Shown here: in pieces, positions 35,114-47,235 of the stretch
Position numbering within the stretch: position 1 is the stretch's first letter
Layout of the letters: each line of letters opens with the position of its first letter
Source: Sipunculus nudus
Lineage: Eukaryota > Annelida > Sipuncula > Golfingiida > Sipunculidae
Assembly: GCA_026874595.1 (NCBI GenBank)
Contig: CM049317.1
Coordinates: 50,983,618-51,047,617, forward strand
Length of the DNA stretch: 64,000 nucleotides
Direction of reading: 5' to 3'
The notes under the pieces: model-generated
Databases searched by the model: none
Told to the model about the DNA's origin: nothing
Seen by the model: only the letters and a program-made list of their open reading frames with translations
Position numbers and translations under genes: made by a program

Positions 35114-35262
35114 AGAAGTCAAAGGTAGAGTTACCATCCTTTGTAAAGTGCTCTTTGGCCTATAGACTAGGCCAGAGCGGAATAACGCTGAAGAAAAACA
35201 ATACTGTAAATTTACAACAGTCTGTTTCACGGGATGCGACACGATCATCAGGTGAATGTGGT
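35114..35262 (+). mobile_element. E-family ribozyme element, copy 3 (ribozyme module inverted)
   Basis: The 5' module (35114-35186) matches copy 2, including the GGCCTA...TAGGCC hairpin, in plus orientation. After AATAAC, the second module continues in the opposite orientation to copy 2: CTGAAGAAAAACAATACTG leading to ATCATCAGGTGAATG. The hammerhead therefore lies on the minus strand at 35210-35257. It has one mismatch in stem I and one in stem II and is probably inactive or weak. Confidence 0.75.
35210..35257 (-). ncRNA. decayed hammerhead ribozyme motif
   Basis: On the minus strand, ATTCAC, CTGATGA, a stem II hairpin with loop TCGCAT, GAAACAGACTGTT and GTAAAT follow in order. Compared with 23936-23983, G to A in the 3' stem I strand and G to T in stem II each break a pair. 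The core residues are kept, as is the T-T apposition at the base of stem II, so that feature is a family trait and not a one-off mutation. Confidence 0.6.
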
Positions 35263-37837
35263 TAGAATGAAGCTAACGGCGTGGGTTTTCAAGAAATTCA
35301 AGAAATTTAAACATCAGTATCTTTACCTTGGCAGTGAAAATGTTGACATTTGCGATTCGGAATGGGACGCGGGGGCATTAAGAATTTCGAAGATCTTTGA
35401 CTGTTCACATATTTTATTATTGTTAGACCTATAACAGATGGATTGACGTATGAAAGATCTGAAAGATGAATGCAATGAAGGTTGTAAGGCAAGTAAGCTT
35501 TTCCTAATTAAAAAAAAAAAACAGGAATATACATACCTCGCCTAAGAAGTGCATATTAAAGAAAAAAAAAAGAAAAAGGACCAGATATATGTATGCATCG
35601 ACAATATCATTGGCAAAATATAGCCAACAGAAGTTTAATATTTAATATTTTGATAAACCTGTGGATCTATTTTCCGGTGTTATATCCCTGACCCGATTTT
35701 GTAAATATAAACAGAAAATTATTCAACTTCCTTGGATAGTTTACGTGATACCACCGTTTCCAAGACTGTCGAGGGTGTAAATATAGGCGACAGTGGAGCG
35801 ACACTTGTTGTGTTCATTTCAACATTATGCAAAAGGATAACCTGGATGGATAGTGGGATTAACCATTATAACCATTTTTGCTTGCTGAAATGAGAAATGA
35901 GTGCCAAGGCATCATGTGTTTCATATATACTGACCAGCAAATGGGTCGATGACTGGGTTAAATGTGAGGCCAAACATGCTTAAATCCATCACTTAAGCAG
36001 GGTGATTCTTATGCTCAATATACCTTAATCTTGCGCGGAGTTGCACGCTTTCCGGTCCTCTGCGAAGGGCAGTTCGGCTGTTTTCGGTGGTAACCTCCAA
36101 GCAACGTAATAACCACACAAAAATCGCCCAAAAGATGTGTACATTAAAATTTATTAATTCTCATATCGGCGAAGTCACTGCCGGAACAATAACCTTTAGA
36201 ATGAGGTATAGCACTGTATCATACCCAACGCTGTTTTAGAGAACCTTGAGAACGAATGTGACCAACTTTTTTATATACTTATCTACATATATATATATAT
36301 ATATGTATGCATGTATGTCTGTATGCAGTTGCATGTATTGTTTACACTTTAGCCTTATTTTTATTTCCTTAACATATCTCTTCTAGTTTCATTGGTTTTA
36401 GATCCTACTTTTTGCGTAGTCGTGCATTCTAGCACATCTAATTTGGTATGTCAAATGAGCATGCAAGCATTATGAAATGACCAATCATTTAAATGGCATA
36501 TAACATATCAAATATCTTGTGTCATGTTTTAGGACTACCTAAGTAGAAATGAATCAAGCTATGACTTAAGGTATTTTTTTTCACAAAAAGGCAAACCTGA
36601 AATGATAAAGGTGAGATGGGGGTTTTTGGGTGTCCATCAAGCAGCCGTTATCAGACCAGCTGTATTAGGTTATCAAGTTTTATTCATTATCATGATAGCC
36701 TACTTATACTGATGACTGTATTTATGCCTTATCGTCTCACGTTACATTCAATACACCTGTGAAGGAAGGCATTAAATAGCTAAAAAAAATAGGACACAAG
36801 CTTCCATGCAACATACATCAAGTTCTTCGTCTGTTTCATCACATACCGGCTAAACGAGAATAAAATACACCCTAGGAAAAAAGGGGGGATTTTTTATGGT
36901 TCTTTTATAAACTACATAGTTCTACAAGGAACCATGGTTCCTTCTGTAATCCTTTTCTAGGTGAATAGATTAAATCTGGCACTTCCAAGTTCGTGCCCTG
37001 ATCCTAATTTATAATAAGAATCCATATATATTAATGCAAGTGGTACCTGCGTCACAAGTCCAAAGCCCTGACCACTACACATCCACACTCACCTAATTTC
37101 ATATTTATAATTTCACTATTTTGGCTCGGAGCTCAAGTGTCGATATTACTAGTAATCTGCATTCTAAGGAATGCAAGCCTTCGCCATATGGGATTCCAAT
37201 TATTCGTTTGTGCTGTCAGCCGATTAACCACCATGTTTACCTTTTACCTTATATAAACAGTGATTGCTTTGACTGTTTATATTAATAGCTGATGAGTTCT
37301 TAAACTAAACAAAAAATGTGATATAATTTAGTTGGATATGTTTCTGGCTTTTGACTCGAGTAGGCTATAAGTAAGGTAGGAAAATGAATTAAATGCATTT
37401 AATTCTTTCAGCATTCACACGTTTAAAGTAATAAAAGGCTAAGTATATTCCTTTTAACTTTGTAATTCATTTTAAATAATCGTCTGGGTGGAAGCGCGTG
37501 GTCCCCCATTTAAAGTCCCACAATTTCCAAGAATGAAGTTAAAAGCCTTTCCAAGAAATGTTATATTTGTACTGGTATTTCACGATTGTCGACCACGGCC
37601 GCATTATTGCTCATAAAACCCATCCTGACTGACATCAAAGTATCTGTTATGACATTTCCTTTCATATTGGGGCCGAGGCTTTTCATGTTATATTCACTAA
37701 TAACCCGACCCATTTAAAATACCATGTCATCTACTTTTTTTTATTTTTTTGGGAGGTAACCGCCTCCATTTTCTAATGCTAACTTATCTAATTCTTAACC
37801 TAAGTATGTACATCTGCAAGGTTTCTATTTCGGTTTG
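35263..37837. other. unassigned sequence
   Basis: I see no gene. A short (TA)n lies at 36288-36304. GCATTCTAAGGAATGCAAGC near 37160 is a palindrome-containing motif, shared with 49.18 kb and, inverted, with the end of family G. Confidence 0.5.
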
Positions 37838-38141
37838 GGACTACTAGACAGGGCGGTAGCACGCGCTTCCTTTCATTTTTATTTTGTAACCTGGTGTCAC
37901 CCAGGCCCGGTGTCTACCGCACGGTCCCCATTACTGGGTCATAGCACCGAGGAACCCCCCAAAGTCGCACTCGTGTGTGATAGATACACGGCTGTGGGTC
38001 ACAGCCTTCCCATTAAGCCTGCAGAGCGCTCACCCTGGGTTGGGGCCGACCGTGAAAAACCTCACCGCCTCGGCTGAGATTCGAACCAACGATCTCCCGG
38101 CTTTGAGTCCTGCGCTCTACCCCTGAGCCACAGAAGCCGGT
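37838..38141 (-). repeat. tRNA-derived SINE (family S1), copy 2
   Basis: On the minus strand the head has an A box, TGGCTCAGGGGTAG (38117-38130), and a B box, GGTTCGAATCTC (38076-38087). The GTGAGGTTTTTCACGGTCG block comes next, as in the copy at 22736. A GC-rich body of about 200 bp, very unlike the AT-rich flanks, extends to about 37838. The anticodon and acceptor arms are degenerate, so it is a SINE and not a tRNA gene. The plus-strand frame at 37835-38077 is a shadow of this repeat. Confidence 0.85.
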
Positions 38142-38804
38142 TACCATGGCATCTACTTATTTTTTAGACTTTTACACTGTTGATGATTTAATTAAAATAA
38201 TGAGGCCAAGCAATTATAATTTATACATATATATATATATACACGAAATATTCTACTTGAATAGCCAAGCTGGTTAACAAGTCAGATTCTTAGGGTACGT
38301 TGATTCATATCTGGAATTATTGCAGATATTATAAAGGGTATCAGATATCTGAAGAGACACATGGTAAGTAACTACCATCCAAACCCGCATTATAGTTATG
38401 TATATTTCCTTGATACTGAAATAATGTTATTTAAAAGTCATAGATTAGACTAGACCGCCGACACATTTGCGGTCACAGATCACTCGGACTGACTAAGCGC
38501 CAGACACTATACTGGCTCGGCATCACGATGCAACTTGATCACAAATTAAAGGGTATATCTAGTCAATTATCACTTTTTTCATGACAACATTGTTTGTTTA
38601 TCTTTACCAAAATAACCTACCACAAGATTTCGTCCTTACCACGTAATAGTGAATCATTACTGATCATGGGAAGCAAAAAACATAAAGGAGGAATAACCAT
38701 ACAGCGCCTTCTTTGTTAATATTGGTTCTATCTCCCGTTAACTTGAAATCGATTTCGGATTACCCCCTCAAAATGTTTTTCTATATATAAATTTGGTTTA
38801 ATGT
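38142..38804. other. unassigned sequence
   Basis: I see no gene or repeat beyond a short TA run at 38227-38240. Confidence 0.5.
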
Positions 38805-39247
38805 GCCCATTCACCTACCTTTTGAAAAAAAATTGTGATTTCTGGCTTCCTCTGTGTTTATATTAAAGATCTTAGGGTAATTCTGGTTATGAAAAGTTCT
38901 TATAAGGTCTCTGTGAAGGATGTATGAACTTTTTTATCAGCAACATGTTTGTAAACACAGCAATGTTCGCAAACGGGAACACGTAACCTGAGGTGGTAGG
39001 TTGCATATGTGCGGAGGTATAAAGGTCACATGTTGCAAAACGCCATTTGCAAAACTCTGACTTATTTGACTGGCCGCCATGCAGATGCCCTTGCTAATTT
39101 TGTTTTTTATTATTTTGGCGAGCCCAAACATATTATGAACACCATTTTATAAACCAAACAAGCAGCTTTTATGCGGTTACATCCACGTTTTCTGGTCTAT
39201 TGTTATAAAAGCTTCAAAAGACTACCTTTAGTTTATGAAGGTCAGAT
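38805..39247 (+). repeat. dispersed repeat family D, copy 2
   Basis: Collinear with 6370-6836 and in the same orientation. It keeps the CTTAGGGTAATT, GAAAAGTTCTTATAAGG and GGTGGTAGGTTGCATAT blocks. Frames are not conserved between the copies. Confidence 0.7.
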
Positions 39248-41862
39248 GTGGTTTCTTACTTCTTGATTTCTTACATTAGTTTGAACCTTGTGTGAAATGT
39301 TTGCAGGTTATGTGTCATGCACTTTATTGAAGTCTATAAATCAGTAGAAATATATTTAAATATGTTTAGCAATATAATAAACATTTTTGACAATGTTATA
39401 GAAATTGTCACAAGTTTATTTTAGCTTTGTAACATCGTATCGTTTGTGTATTTTATTTAAACATTATATCTTAAGTCTTAAGGATCAGAATTTACCATTT
39501 GGTTAAATCTACAAGGAGGTAAACTGAAAAGTGCGGAGGTAACATTAAATTAGGTGCATATACCCCTGGGGGTAACCTTAAATTGGGTTAACCTGAAGGC
39601 TTTACACCAGGAGCCGAGAAACCATCCTCTTACCTTTATGAAACAAGTTACGTATATATTTCCATTGTTTTTTTATAAACCATAGAGCAGCTGTATTCCT
39701 TAATATACACGACAGACAGGAACAGATAAATTCATGTAGGCGAACGTATGTGTAGGTACACGTGTGTATCTGATTTAACCATCTTGTGTCAATTACGAGG
39801 CTCCAGACTTTTGTCTTGTCGTGGAGCAGTTTTCTCTCTTTACCCAAGCCAAGGGAGGACGATGCATTTACCAGTCTGTTTCTAATTTCAACTTGCTGTG
39901 TGTCTGTCACTCGGTCCTTCTTTGCCGTCAAAGCTATATATTTAGACATGCGTCCTTATAATTGGCCCAAGGTACCTAATAAATCAAATCGGTTCCTAGG
40001 GCTGTTTAGTCAAAACTGGCCCTGAAAACATGTCTGTATGTAGCTGTCAGAGCTAGATAACATATGCAGATCATTTCGTTGCAGTACTTATGTTACATTA
40101 TTTACAAGTTCCCTTTTATACATTATCTAACTCTTTTTCAAAAGGAACCAGCAGCATATTAATTGAAGAAAGCACAAAGAAATACATTCCAAATTGGACT
40201 CGTGTACATGTACCCCCGCATTTTTGTTACAATTTACACAGTGAATGTAAAAGTGTATGTCAAAAAGAAAATTTATAATAACTTAAGTGACTGATTTTAA
40301 AATTGTAGTAAAAGTTTCCCCAGAAGAGCCAAGTCATGCGCACTGTACTGTTTAGGATATAATACGCATTTATTCAAGAGAAGATTGTGCAATTTAACAC
40401 TTTTCTGGGGACGAATGGTGCACTAACAGCCGTACAAAATGCTGATATACCCTTTATTTTGACCTAACAAGTATCAGATTACTGTTATTATTTGCATGCA
40501 AAATAGAAAAGGTGAGAACATGGACATAATTGTTTGTGTTAACTTTCCTGACTACACTGAACCTTACATAAAGTATTCGTGTACTTATAAAGCGAAGACA
40601 AGGGATCAAAACAGGCCTTCCCCAAAGAAATAATCAACGTCTGCTAACTTCCTGAACAATGTACCATTGGATTCGTTCTTTTTTATCAGTCAGGAAGCAT
40701 GGTCCCGCCTTACATCCTGAGAAGTAATGACTGCAGGGATTTACCATTAATTTCCATACATCCTAAGAATGTTTCTGACTAATGTGCCTGGTCTTAGGAG
40801 TTGGATGAGTTCACATTTGTATAGCGTGTGACAGACGGGAATCATTCTGTCCATCTCTTAAATCAGCCGCGGTTCCTTCACAAACCTTAAAATCAATGGC
40901 AGCAACAAAAACTTTCTCAAATAGACGAAGAAGAATGGTTGCATTTAAAGATTACAAGTCCCAAGTTATCCGTCAAGTGAACCTAGGGCTTTGACTCTTA
41001 GATTAACCTACTATGCTAATATCTCCGCTGTTTCATTATCCCACCGTTTTCTGCCTGCGTCAGGACTGGCTGACCCAGTGATTACGGGGAATGGTCCATC
41101 TAATGTTACATTGAAGGCGCACAGTTCCTTAAAGCAGCTTGCGCCGTTCTGAGCACGTTTCATTTAACCCTTGGTGTTGCCGTATCGCACGAAATTCGGC
41201 TTCGGGGCAAAGTTGATTTCATTATCTTGACAAACGGTACCCGTGTGGCACAATAAGACCTCGGTGTGGCATATCGTGAGATTCTCTTCTTTACAGATAT
41301 ACAAATACTGCCAAGCTACACTTGAGAGTAACTTTGCTAAGTTAAAGCAGAACTGATGACCTTTACAGTGGATTTGGACAAAAATGAAAGTGGGTAAAGA
41401 CTGGCTTAGATTTACTGGGGCGGGTTTAGACACGTTGACGGATAGGAGCGCCCGGCCCTGAATAGCCGAGGCACTATGCCACTGGCTTCAACAAATGTAT
41501 TTTGTCCGTTTCCGCTCTCTGCGCATACAAATTGATGGGACACAAAAACTGTTGGCCATATTCCGAGAAATTTGTCCTTGACATGTTCTGCTCACGCTGA
41601 CATATTTCTCTTCTACGTGCAGCTGTTGTTTTCTCATAAAGCAAGAGTAGAAAAAAAGCTACTATATGGACATGCTAGAAAATGGTCTCCCCGGTCACGA
41701 TATCTTCACGCCTTTATAAAAAGTCAAAAATATGTTGAAAATATCAAGAGCAAGAGGATGATTTGGGTTAGCTGTCTCACAAAATCCGGTTTAACAGACT
41801 AACAAAAACGTTTCAGACGGCACTGATATTCACGTTCTGGTGTTTTTTATTATCAGGTTATA
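39248..41862. other. unassigned sequence
   Basis: I see no gene. The 115-codon minus-strand frame at 39602-39949 and the 89-codon one at 41164-41433 contain no motif I recognise. Neither shows convincing splice-site or start context. Confidence 0.45.
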
Positions 41863-42200
41863 AGGCCAAAAAAAAATAAAAGGTATGGTTCTCAGGCACC
41901 GCCCGCATCAATTTTAAACCCCCGCATCAAAAATTTTGATTTTGATTTTCAATAGAAACGTACCAATTTTGAGCTGTTGCCGCTTCGACATTTCTTTCAG
42001 GAAGATAAAACCATACAATTTCCTTTGTTTTGTAGTGATTTTACTTGTTTATCAAAATGTAACTGTTATTTTCATGTTTTCCCTTATCATTTGACATTTT
42101 TATCGAAACATTCCAAAAAATTTAAAATAAAAAAAGCGCCCGCCCGCATTGATTTCTGAAAAAAAGTGCCTGAGAACCAAACCTTTTTTTAATTTGGCCT
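41863..42200 (+). mobile_element. TIR MITE family M, copy 2
   Basis: About 338 bp, with long imperfect terminal inverted repeats. The left begins AGGCCAAAA, an A-run, AAAGGTATGGTTCTCAGGCAC. The complement of the right begins AGGCCAAATT, an A-run, AGGTTTGGTTCTCAGGCAC. GCCCGCATCAATTTTAAA lies inside the left arm and has a counterpart on the right. There is no coding capacity. A matching inverted copy lies at 28599-28943. The transposase source is unknown. Confidence 0.8.
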
Positions 42201-42923
42201 AAAACAGAGTTGTATTTTTGACATTTTGTTTCTGGACGTCGACCTCTAAATATATCCTCCATCAATGAACGGTATTTTTGTTTATTTATCAATTGCTTAT
42301 CTAGATCCAGTTGTCAAAACAGCAGTATTCACATCTTTCTGTTGGAGGTCCAAGTTTTAGTTACATGTTGTGAGGAATGAAGAACTGACATTTACTCACA
42401 TATCACCAGACTTCTTCATTCAAGATACTCCCGGTTAAGAATACTAACAAAAAGATGAAACAGAAAACCAATGTCATGGCGTTCAACGGGAAACAGCTGG
42501 TAGTATAGGGAGAAGGTACCAGGTTTAGATGAATGCGGGAAATAATCCGTGGTTTCGCACCTGGAACCAACCACACGGGAGGTTGTGGGGTTACCCGCAA
42601 TCGCTTATTTCAATACCTTTCGATAAATTTATTCTGATATTAAAAAAAGTGTTTAAATACAATATGTACAGGAAAACAATAATTAACATTGCCAAACGGT
42701 AGATATAGTAATAGAGTAAGAAATTCTCTTCAGTGATTGCTGTTCTGATCCTATGACTACTAACAATTTCTTTCTAGGCAACGTACGCTGCAATGCAAAC
42801 ATGCATGCAGCTACGAGACCATAGTTCATTGGACAACTACTCACAAATAACTTACGACAAGATAGTTGCCCTCAATAAGTAGAAAACTTGAAAACTGACT
42901 GCATATTTTACCGACTGGAAAAC
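42201..42923. other. unassigned sequence
   Basis: I see no gene or repeat. Confidence 0.5.
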
Positions 42924-43193
42924 TTTTGGCAGAATTAAAATCTGCAAATAATCAATTTTTCTTACTTAATAGATATATAAAACTTAATAGCTTCAAAATT
43001 AGTTAAATAATAGGGAAGACGTATTTTGTTCAGTATATCAGTTTTTTTAACTTATGTTTTTGGCAGAGTTAAAATCTGCAAATAATCAATTTTTCTTACT
43101 TAATAGATATATGAAACTTAATAGCTTCAAAATTAGTTAAATAATAGGGAAGACGTATTTTGTTCAGTATATCAGTTTTTTTAACTTATGTTC
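42924..43193. repeat. 134-bp tandem duplication, 2 copies
   Basis: TGGCAGAATTAAAATCTGC starts at 42927 and its counterpart TGGCAGAGTTAAAATCTGC at 43061. The units match apart from two A/G differences over about 130 bp. There are exactly two copies, so this is a recent local duplication and not a satellite array. Confidence 0.95.
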
Positions 43194-45395
43194 AGCAGTA
43201 ACGTCTTGTTGGAAATTGTGTATAATGAGAGTTGTAGCAATTTTCGACTTTTTGAAGATTGTGGGTAGCTGTTACAGTGACAATTGATAGTGCACTCTTG
43301 ATTCCCGGCAATTTGGGAAATTTGCCAACCACTGCCACGATTAAGTCAGCATCGTTCTTTTTCTTCTAATTAGCCTTTGATATGACACTAGCCACCGGCT
43401 AAAATGGTTTACTCCTTGATAACATGCTTGATTAAATGTGTGTTTAATGCGTTAACTCTACATGTGCTTTCAGGACATACTGTCACAGGGTAGGTTTCAG
43501 TATAAACACGGGATACGCTATAAACATTGTCTTTCATTTAAGAGCATTACTTGTACGGTCAATCGGTGAATATGTTTTAGGTTCATAATAAAATCCGTAA
43601 GGAAAACAGTATCGATTGGTTTTTATAGTTTGTTCGAAATATGAATCTGTATTTTGCTGGCTTATGTGGCCTCTCGCCTTATTGACCTTTGATACATTCA
43701 CATGATCGGCATGCAGCCAGACATTCACACTGCGTAGGATCGTATTCAGGATGGTTTTGAGTATCTGGAAAAAATGTATTTTCTGTTAACTCGATTACAT
43801 TGTGTCAGAGGGATTTTTTCAGGTGTGCGGTTGTTTTGGCGTTTCCTTTATCTGTTAATTTTCATTCCGACGTATATGTTATAGATCATCCGAAAAAAAA
43901 AGGACATGATAGACAGATGAGCGATAAGTGGAGTATAACCCTACAGCAGTGACAGCAGCATGGATTGGTACGGGCATCACTTAATTATGATAGCTTTCCC
44001 GTTAAGGATGATGGCACATCTGACATTGACCCATATAGTGCCCTGCCTAAGCTGCTTGTGATTGTTTATTTGTATTTCTGAATATAGGTGATCACAAATG
44101 TCTAACCATACATTTATATAAAAGCCTATAATGGGCGCAACATGAACCCTCCTATACTACAAACGTGTTAATGGTTTAGGGGACTACACATCATACTAGT
44201 TTCACGCTTGGTTATGTACCACTAGTCTTATCCGTAATGGAGACGGGGTCGGGTATCCCGTCTATGACGGCTAGCTGTTAGTGGATCTGTTCCAGGTTGG
44301 TAAATACATCAAACCCGGCTGATGTCTGCACGATTGTCCATTTAATTCAGTCGCAAACACTGGCGAGGGCCACCACGGCAGTCAGCCACATTTGTACATT
44401 TGTCATTGATGGCTAGTTCGACAAACAAGCAGCCAACACTGATTGATCGCGGTACCCGGCGACCGGGACGCCAGTGGGTTCCATCCGTCATCTGAACTTC
44501 TGACGCAGGCCCGGTGACAGCCCCCTTGCTTGCCACTTTCCCTGTTTTATCCTTTATCCTAACTCCCAACCCCGGGTCACATTGCAGCAACATCGGACGT
44601 GCTGCAAAGCGCGTAACCGAAGGCTGCTAAATCGCTTCCCCGTAAGGTAATCCATACCAGAACGCCCGTGACGTGATTCGGGCCTGGGCGCAAAGGAGCT
44701 TGGGATCGATGATCAAACTGTTGTCCCGTCGCCCGTCACTTATGGACACTACCGTTAGCCATCTGCTGGGTGTAATATTTACTATCGAACAGTTGGTTCC
44801 ATTACTTGCCCGCCTCATAACCACACCAACTCGAAATGAATCTTTGTAGCCTAAAGATTATGGCCGCTGGTATGTGGTAAATGCATGCCTGGGCGACATC
44901 TAGGGCACGTCCCCGCGACACAATCGATTTTAGCAAACACAACGAAAGTTGAATAACTGAAATTTAATCAGAATGGATGGTTGTAATCACATTATATATA
45001 TATAGGGTTTATTATATTTTCTAGTTTGTCTTCTTTGCTTAACTGCTGAAAATGAGACGTGACTCGCAAGATGTATACAATTGTCACATTAAAATCTTAT
45101 TATGTTAATCCGTTGCTCTACCCACCGACTCAAGTTCAAAGACAAAACCTAAGCCGACAAACAAAAAACAGATCATTGTAATCCCTTGTGTCAATGTTCT
45201 TAACGCTTTTTCAAGGTAGGCCTAACTGTAATATCATCAACTTGGCAAAGTGGGGGCGGGGAAGAAATATTTGTTTGCATGCACCCCGAAAACCAATATA
45301 TATCTGGCGGAACCGATCTAGGACATAAAAATACCTGTAGTTTTTTTCTGCTGCGGATCTTTATATCGTAAAGTTCCACATTTATGAAAGTTTTT
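43194..45395. other. unassigned sequence containing a CpG-rich island (about 44220-44840)
   Basis: The island is visibly richer in G, C and CpG than anything within several kb. Two minus-strand frames of 83 and 65 codons lie in it (44342-44593 and 44627-44824), with no recognisable domain or common frame. It could be a CpG-island promoter, an eroded coding relic or a GC-rich transposon fragment. I cannot choose among these. Confidence 0.4.
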
Positions 45396-46071
45396 TATGC
45401 CCCCGCCACAAAGTGGCCGGGGCATATAGTTTTACCCATGTTCGTCATTCCGTCTTTCCGTCCTTCCGTCATTCCGTCATTTCGAAATCAAACAGTTGTA
45501 CGGACTTTCTTTCGCAATGCCTGCAGATATTGGCCTGATTTTTGGTGTGTGGGCAGATAATGACCAGTTACAGGTCGAGTTTGCGTTTCGTCCCGGTTGA
45601 ACTACTTTTGACCGTTTTACGGCTCCTGAACATAGAAAATTTCATGAAAAATATAAATTTTCATGACAAATACACATGTACAGACTTTTTTTCGCAATAC
45701 CTGCAGATATTGGCCTGATCTTTGGTGTGTGGGCAGAAAATGACCAGTTACAGATCGAGTTCGCGTTTCGTCTCGGTTGACCTACTTTTGATTGTTTTAC
45801 GGATCCTAACCATAGAAAATTTCATGAAAGACAGAAATTTTTATGGAAAATGCACATGTATGGATTTTTTTTTTCACAATGCCTGCAGATACTGGCCTGA
45901 TTTTTGGTGTGTTGCTTGATAATCACCCGTTACAGATCGAGTTTGCATTTTGCACTTGTTGACCTTTTTTGGCCATACGAGACCTCCTGAACTTAAATTT
46001 CTTTTCAAAATTTAACAAATGTTTCTAATTTGCCCCAGGCGGGGGCATTCGTGTCGTTCCGACACATCTAG
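45396..46071 (+). mobile_element. Helitron-like non-autonomous element with three 180-bp monomers
   Basis: The left end TATGCCCCCGCC folds with GGGGCATA into a hairpin and is inverted near the right end as GGCGGGGGCATT (46038-46049). Right terminus: hairpin GTGTCGTTCCGACAC at 46051-46065, then AT and CTAG at 46068-46071, followed by T. Hairpin plus CTAG before T is the classical Helitron 3' end. Inside are three tandem monomers, marked by CCTGCAGATATTGGCCTGAT-like blocks, with starts near 45513, 45693 and 45875. The 5' end lacks a clear TC start. No Rep/helicase is encoded. Confidence 0.65.
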
Positions 46072-46463
46072 TTTTATATTATGTTTTAATGATTATGACT
46101 TTAATTTAAAATAAGAACGATTAATCTAAAGCTTTTATAACAATGGCACGCTTTAACACTTCATTTTAAGTTTGGGTCAGAAAAAAATGACGAACTGACT
46201 CTCAGGTAAAAAGAAACAATCAGAAACATTATATAACTCCCTGATTGCACAAACGTGAGAACAAAGTATAATTATGAAATACAAGATTAAGAAATGATAC
46301 ATACCCTTATCAAAACGGTGGAAGGAAACACCACGAAGAGGACACCTTCAATAACCTGCAAAAAATAAAATATTCTGAAGTGCTTCATGATGGGTTTCCG
46401 AAGAGTGAGGACCTACGGCCCTTACGAAACAACGTTGTAAAACCCATGTAGGTTAAAGTCTTG

Positions 46464-46466
<3 letters not shown>
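46072..46466. other. unassigned sequence
   Basis: I see no gene or repeat. Confidence 0.5.

Positions 46467-46526
<60 letters not shown>
46467..46526. repeat. (TA)n microsatellite
   Basis: About 30 TA units directly before a copy of repeat family F. Confidence 0.97.
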
Positions 46527-46529
<3 letters not shown>

Positions 46530-46940
46530 CAAACAAATCCCAGCACACAGTCTCAGTATCTCGCATACGGCTGTTAAACACCTTGTTATGTGGTTCTGCG
46601 TGTTGGTAAACACAGTCAACGTGTCTGTCTACCATAACAAGGCTGCGTGACCGGAGGTCCGATTTTGAGCCGCAACGAGCTTTTTTTAGCCAACGGGAAC
46701 GTGTATCAAGTCAGTCAGGGCATCTCCTGATTGGCACTTGTTGTTGCACGGCGATGCACGCGCTATGTTTACGTTTACTCTTTTGATCGCGCCCGTTCCA
46801 ATGTAATGACACTGGTTTACAGGATGAGTAGGAAACGGTTTCAGGGCAATATTTTGGCAGGTACGAATTCATTCTAAATACAAGAAGCTAATTTTCATAT
46901 TAACTCAACACACTTTATAGGTGATTGGGCCACTTTAAGT
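46527..46940 (+). repeat. dispersed repeat family F, copy 1
   Basis: Matches 63426-63872 in inverted orientation and, in part, 61165-61450. Shared blocks are CCCAGCACAC.GTCTCA, GGCTGTTAAACACCTTG, GTTGGTAAACACAGTC, GTGACCGGAGGTCCGAT, GATCG.GCCCG, and a 26-base block (46839-46864) identical to 63499-63524. It ends near GGGCCACTTTAA, and copy 3 ends at GTTAAATGGGCC, so both end at a TTAA. That would suit a piggyBac-type MITE but is not proof. Confidence 0.7.
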
Positions 46941-47235
46941 ATAGGGATTTATCTTTAAGCTGAATAAAGCTGAAGGGGTGGATCTGAACAGTGAGAGGGT
47001 AATCTGAAACCAAGTTAAGGCTACCCAAAAGGCAATTGGATATGGATTTAAACTTCTCAGAGAGTCATCTAGAATGCAGGGAGGGGGATTTTGTCTTTTT
47101 TAAGGATAGGTTCATGTACTTTTGGTGGCGCTGTCTATTGAATGTCTGATGATGGTATCTATGCGATAAGATGGATATTATTAAGCCTTCTGGATCTCAG
47201 GGTTTTGTTATATAAGCGATAATTCGCCATTCTGC

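Noticed and set aside
38050-38141. Functional tRNA gene on the minus strand
   Set aside because: The acceptor strands do not pair, and a SINE body shared with 22.7 kb follows directly.
44342-44824. Two minus-strand frames in the CpG island as exons of one gene
   Set aside because: No recognisable domain and no convincing splice sites joining them.
47140-47175. CTGATGA at 47.14 kb (and similar at 3.47, 36.7, 48.85, 60.03 and 60.35 kb) as ribozyme cores
   Set aside because: None is followed by a stem II hairpin and GAAA with closing stems I and III. These are chance heptamers.
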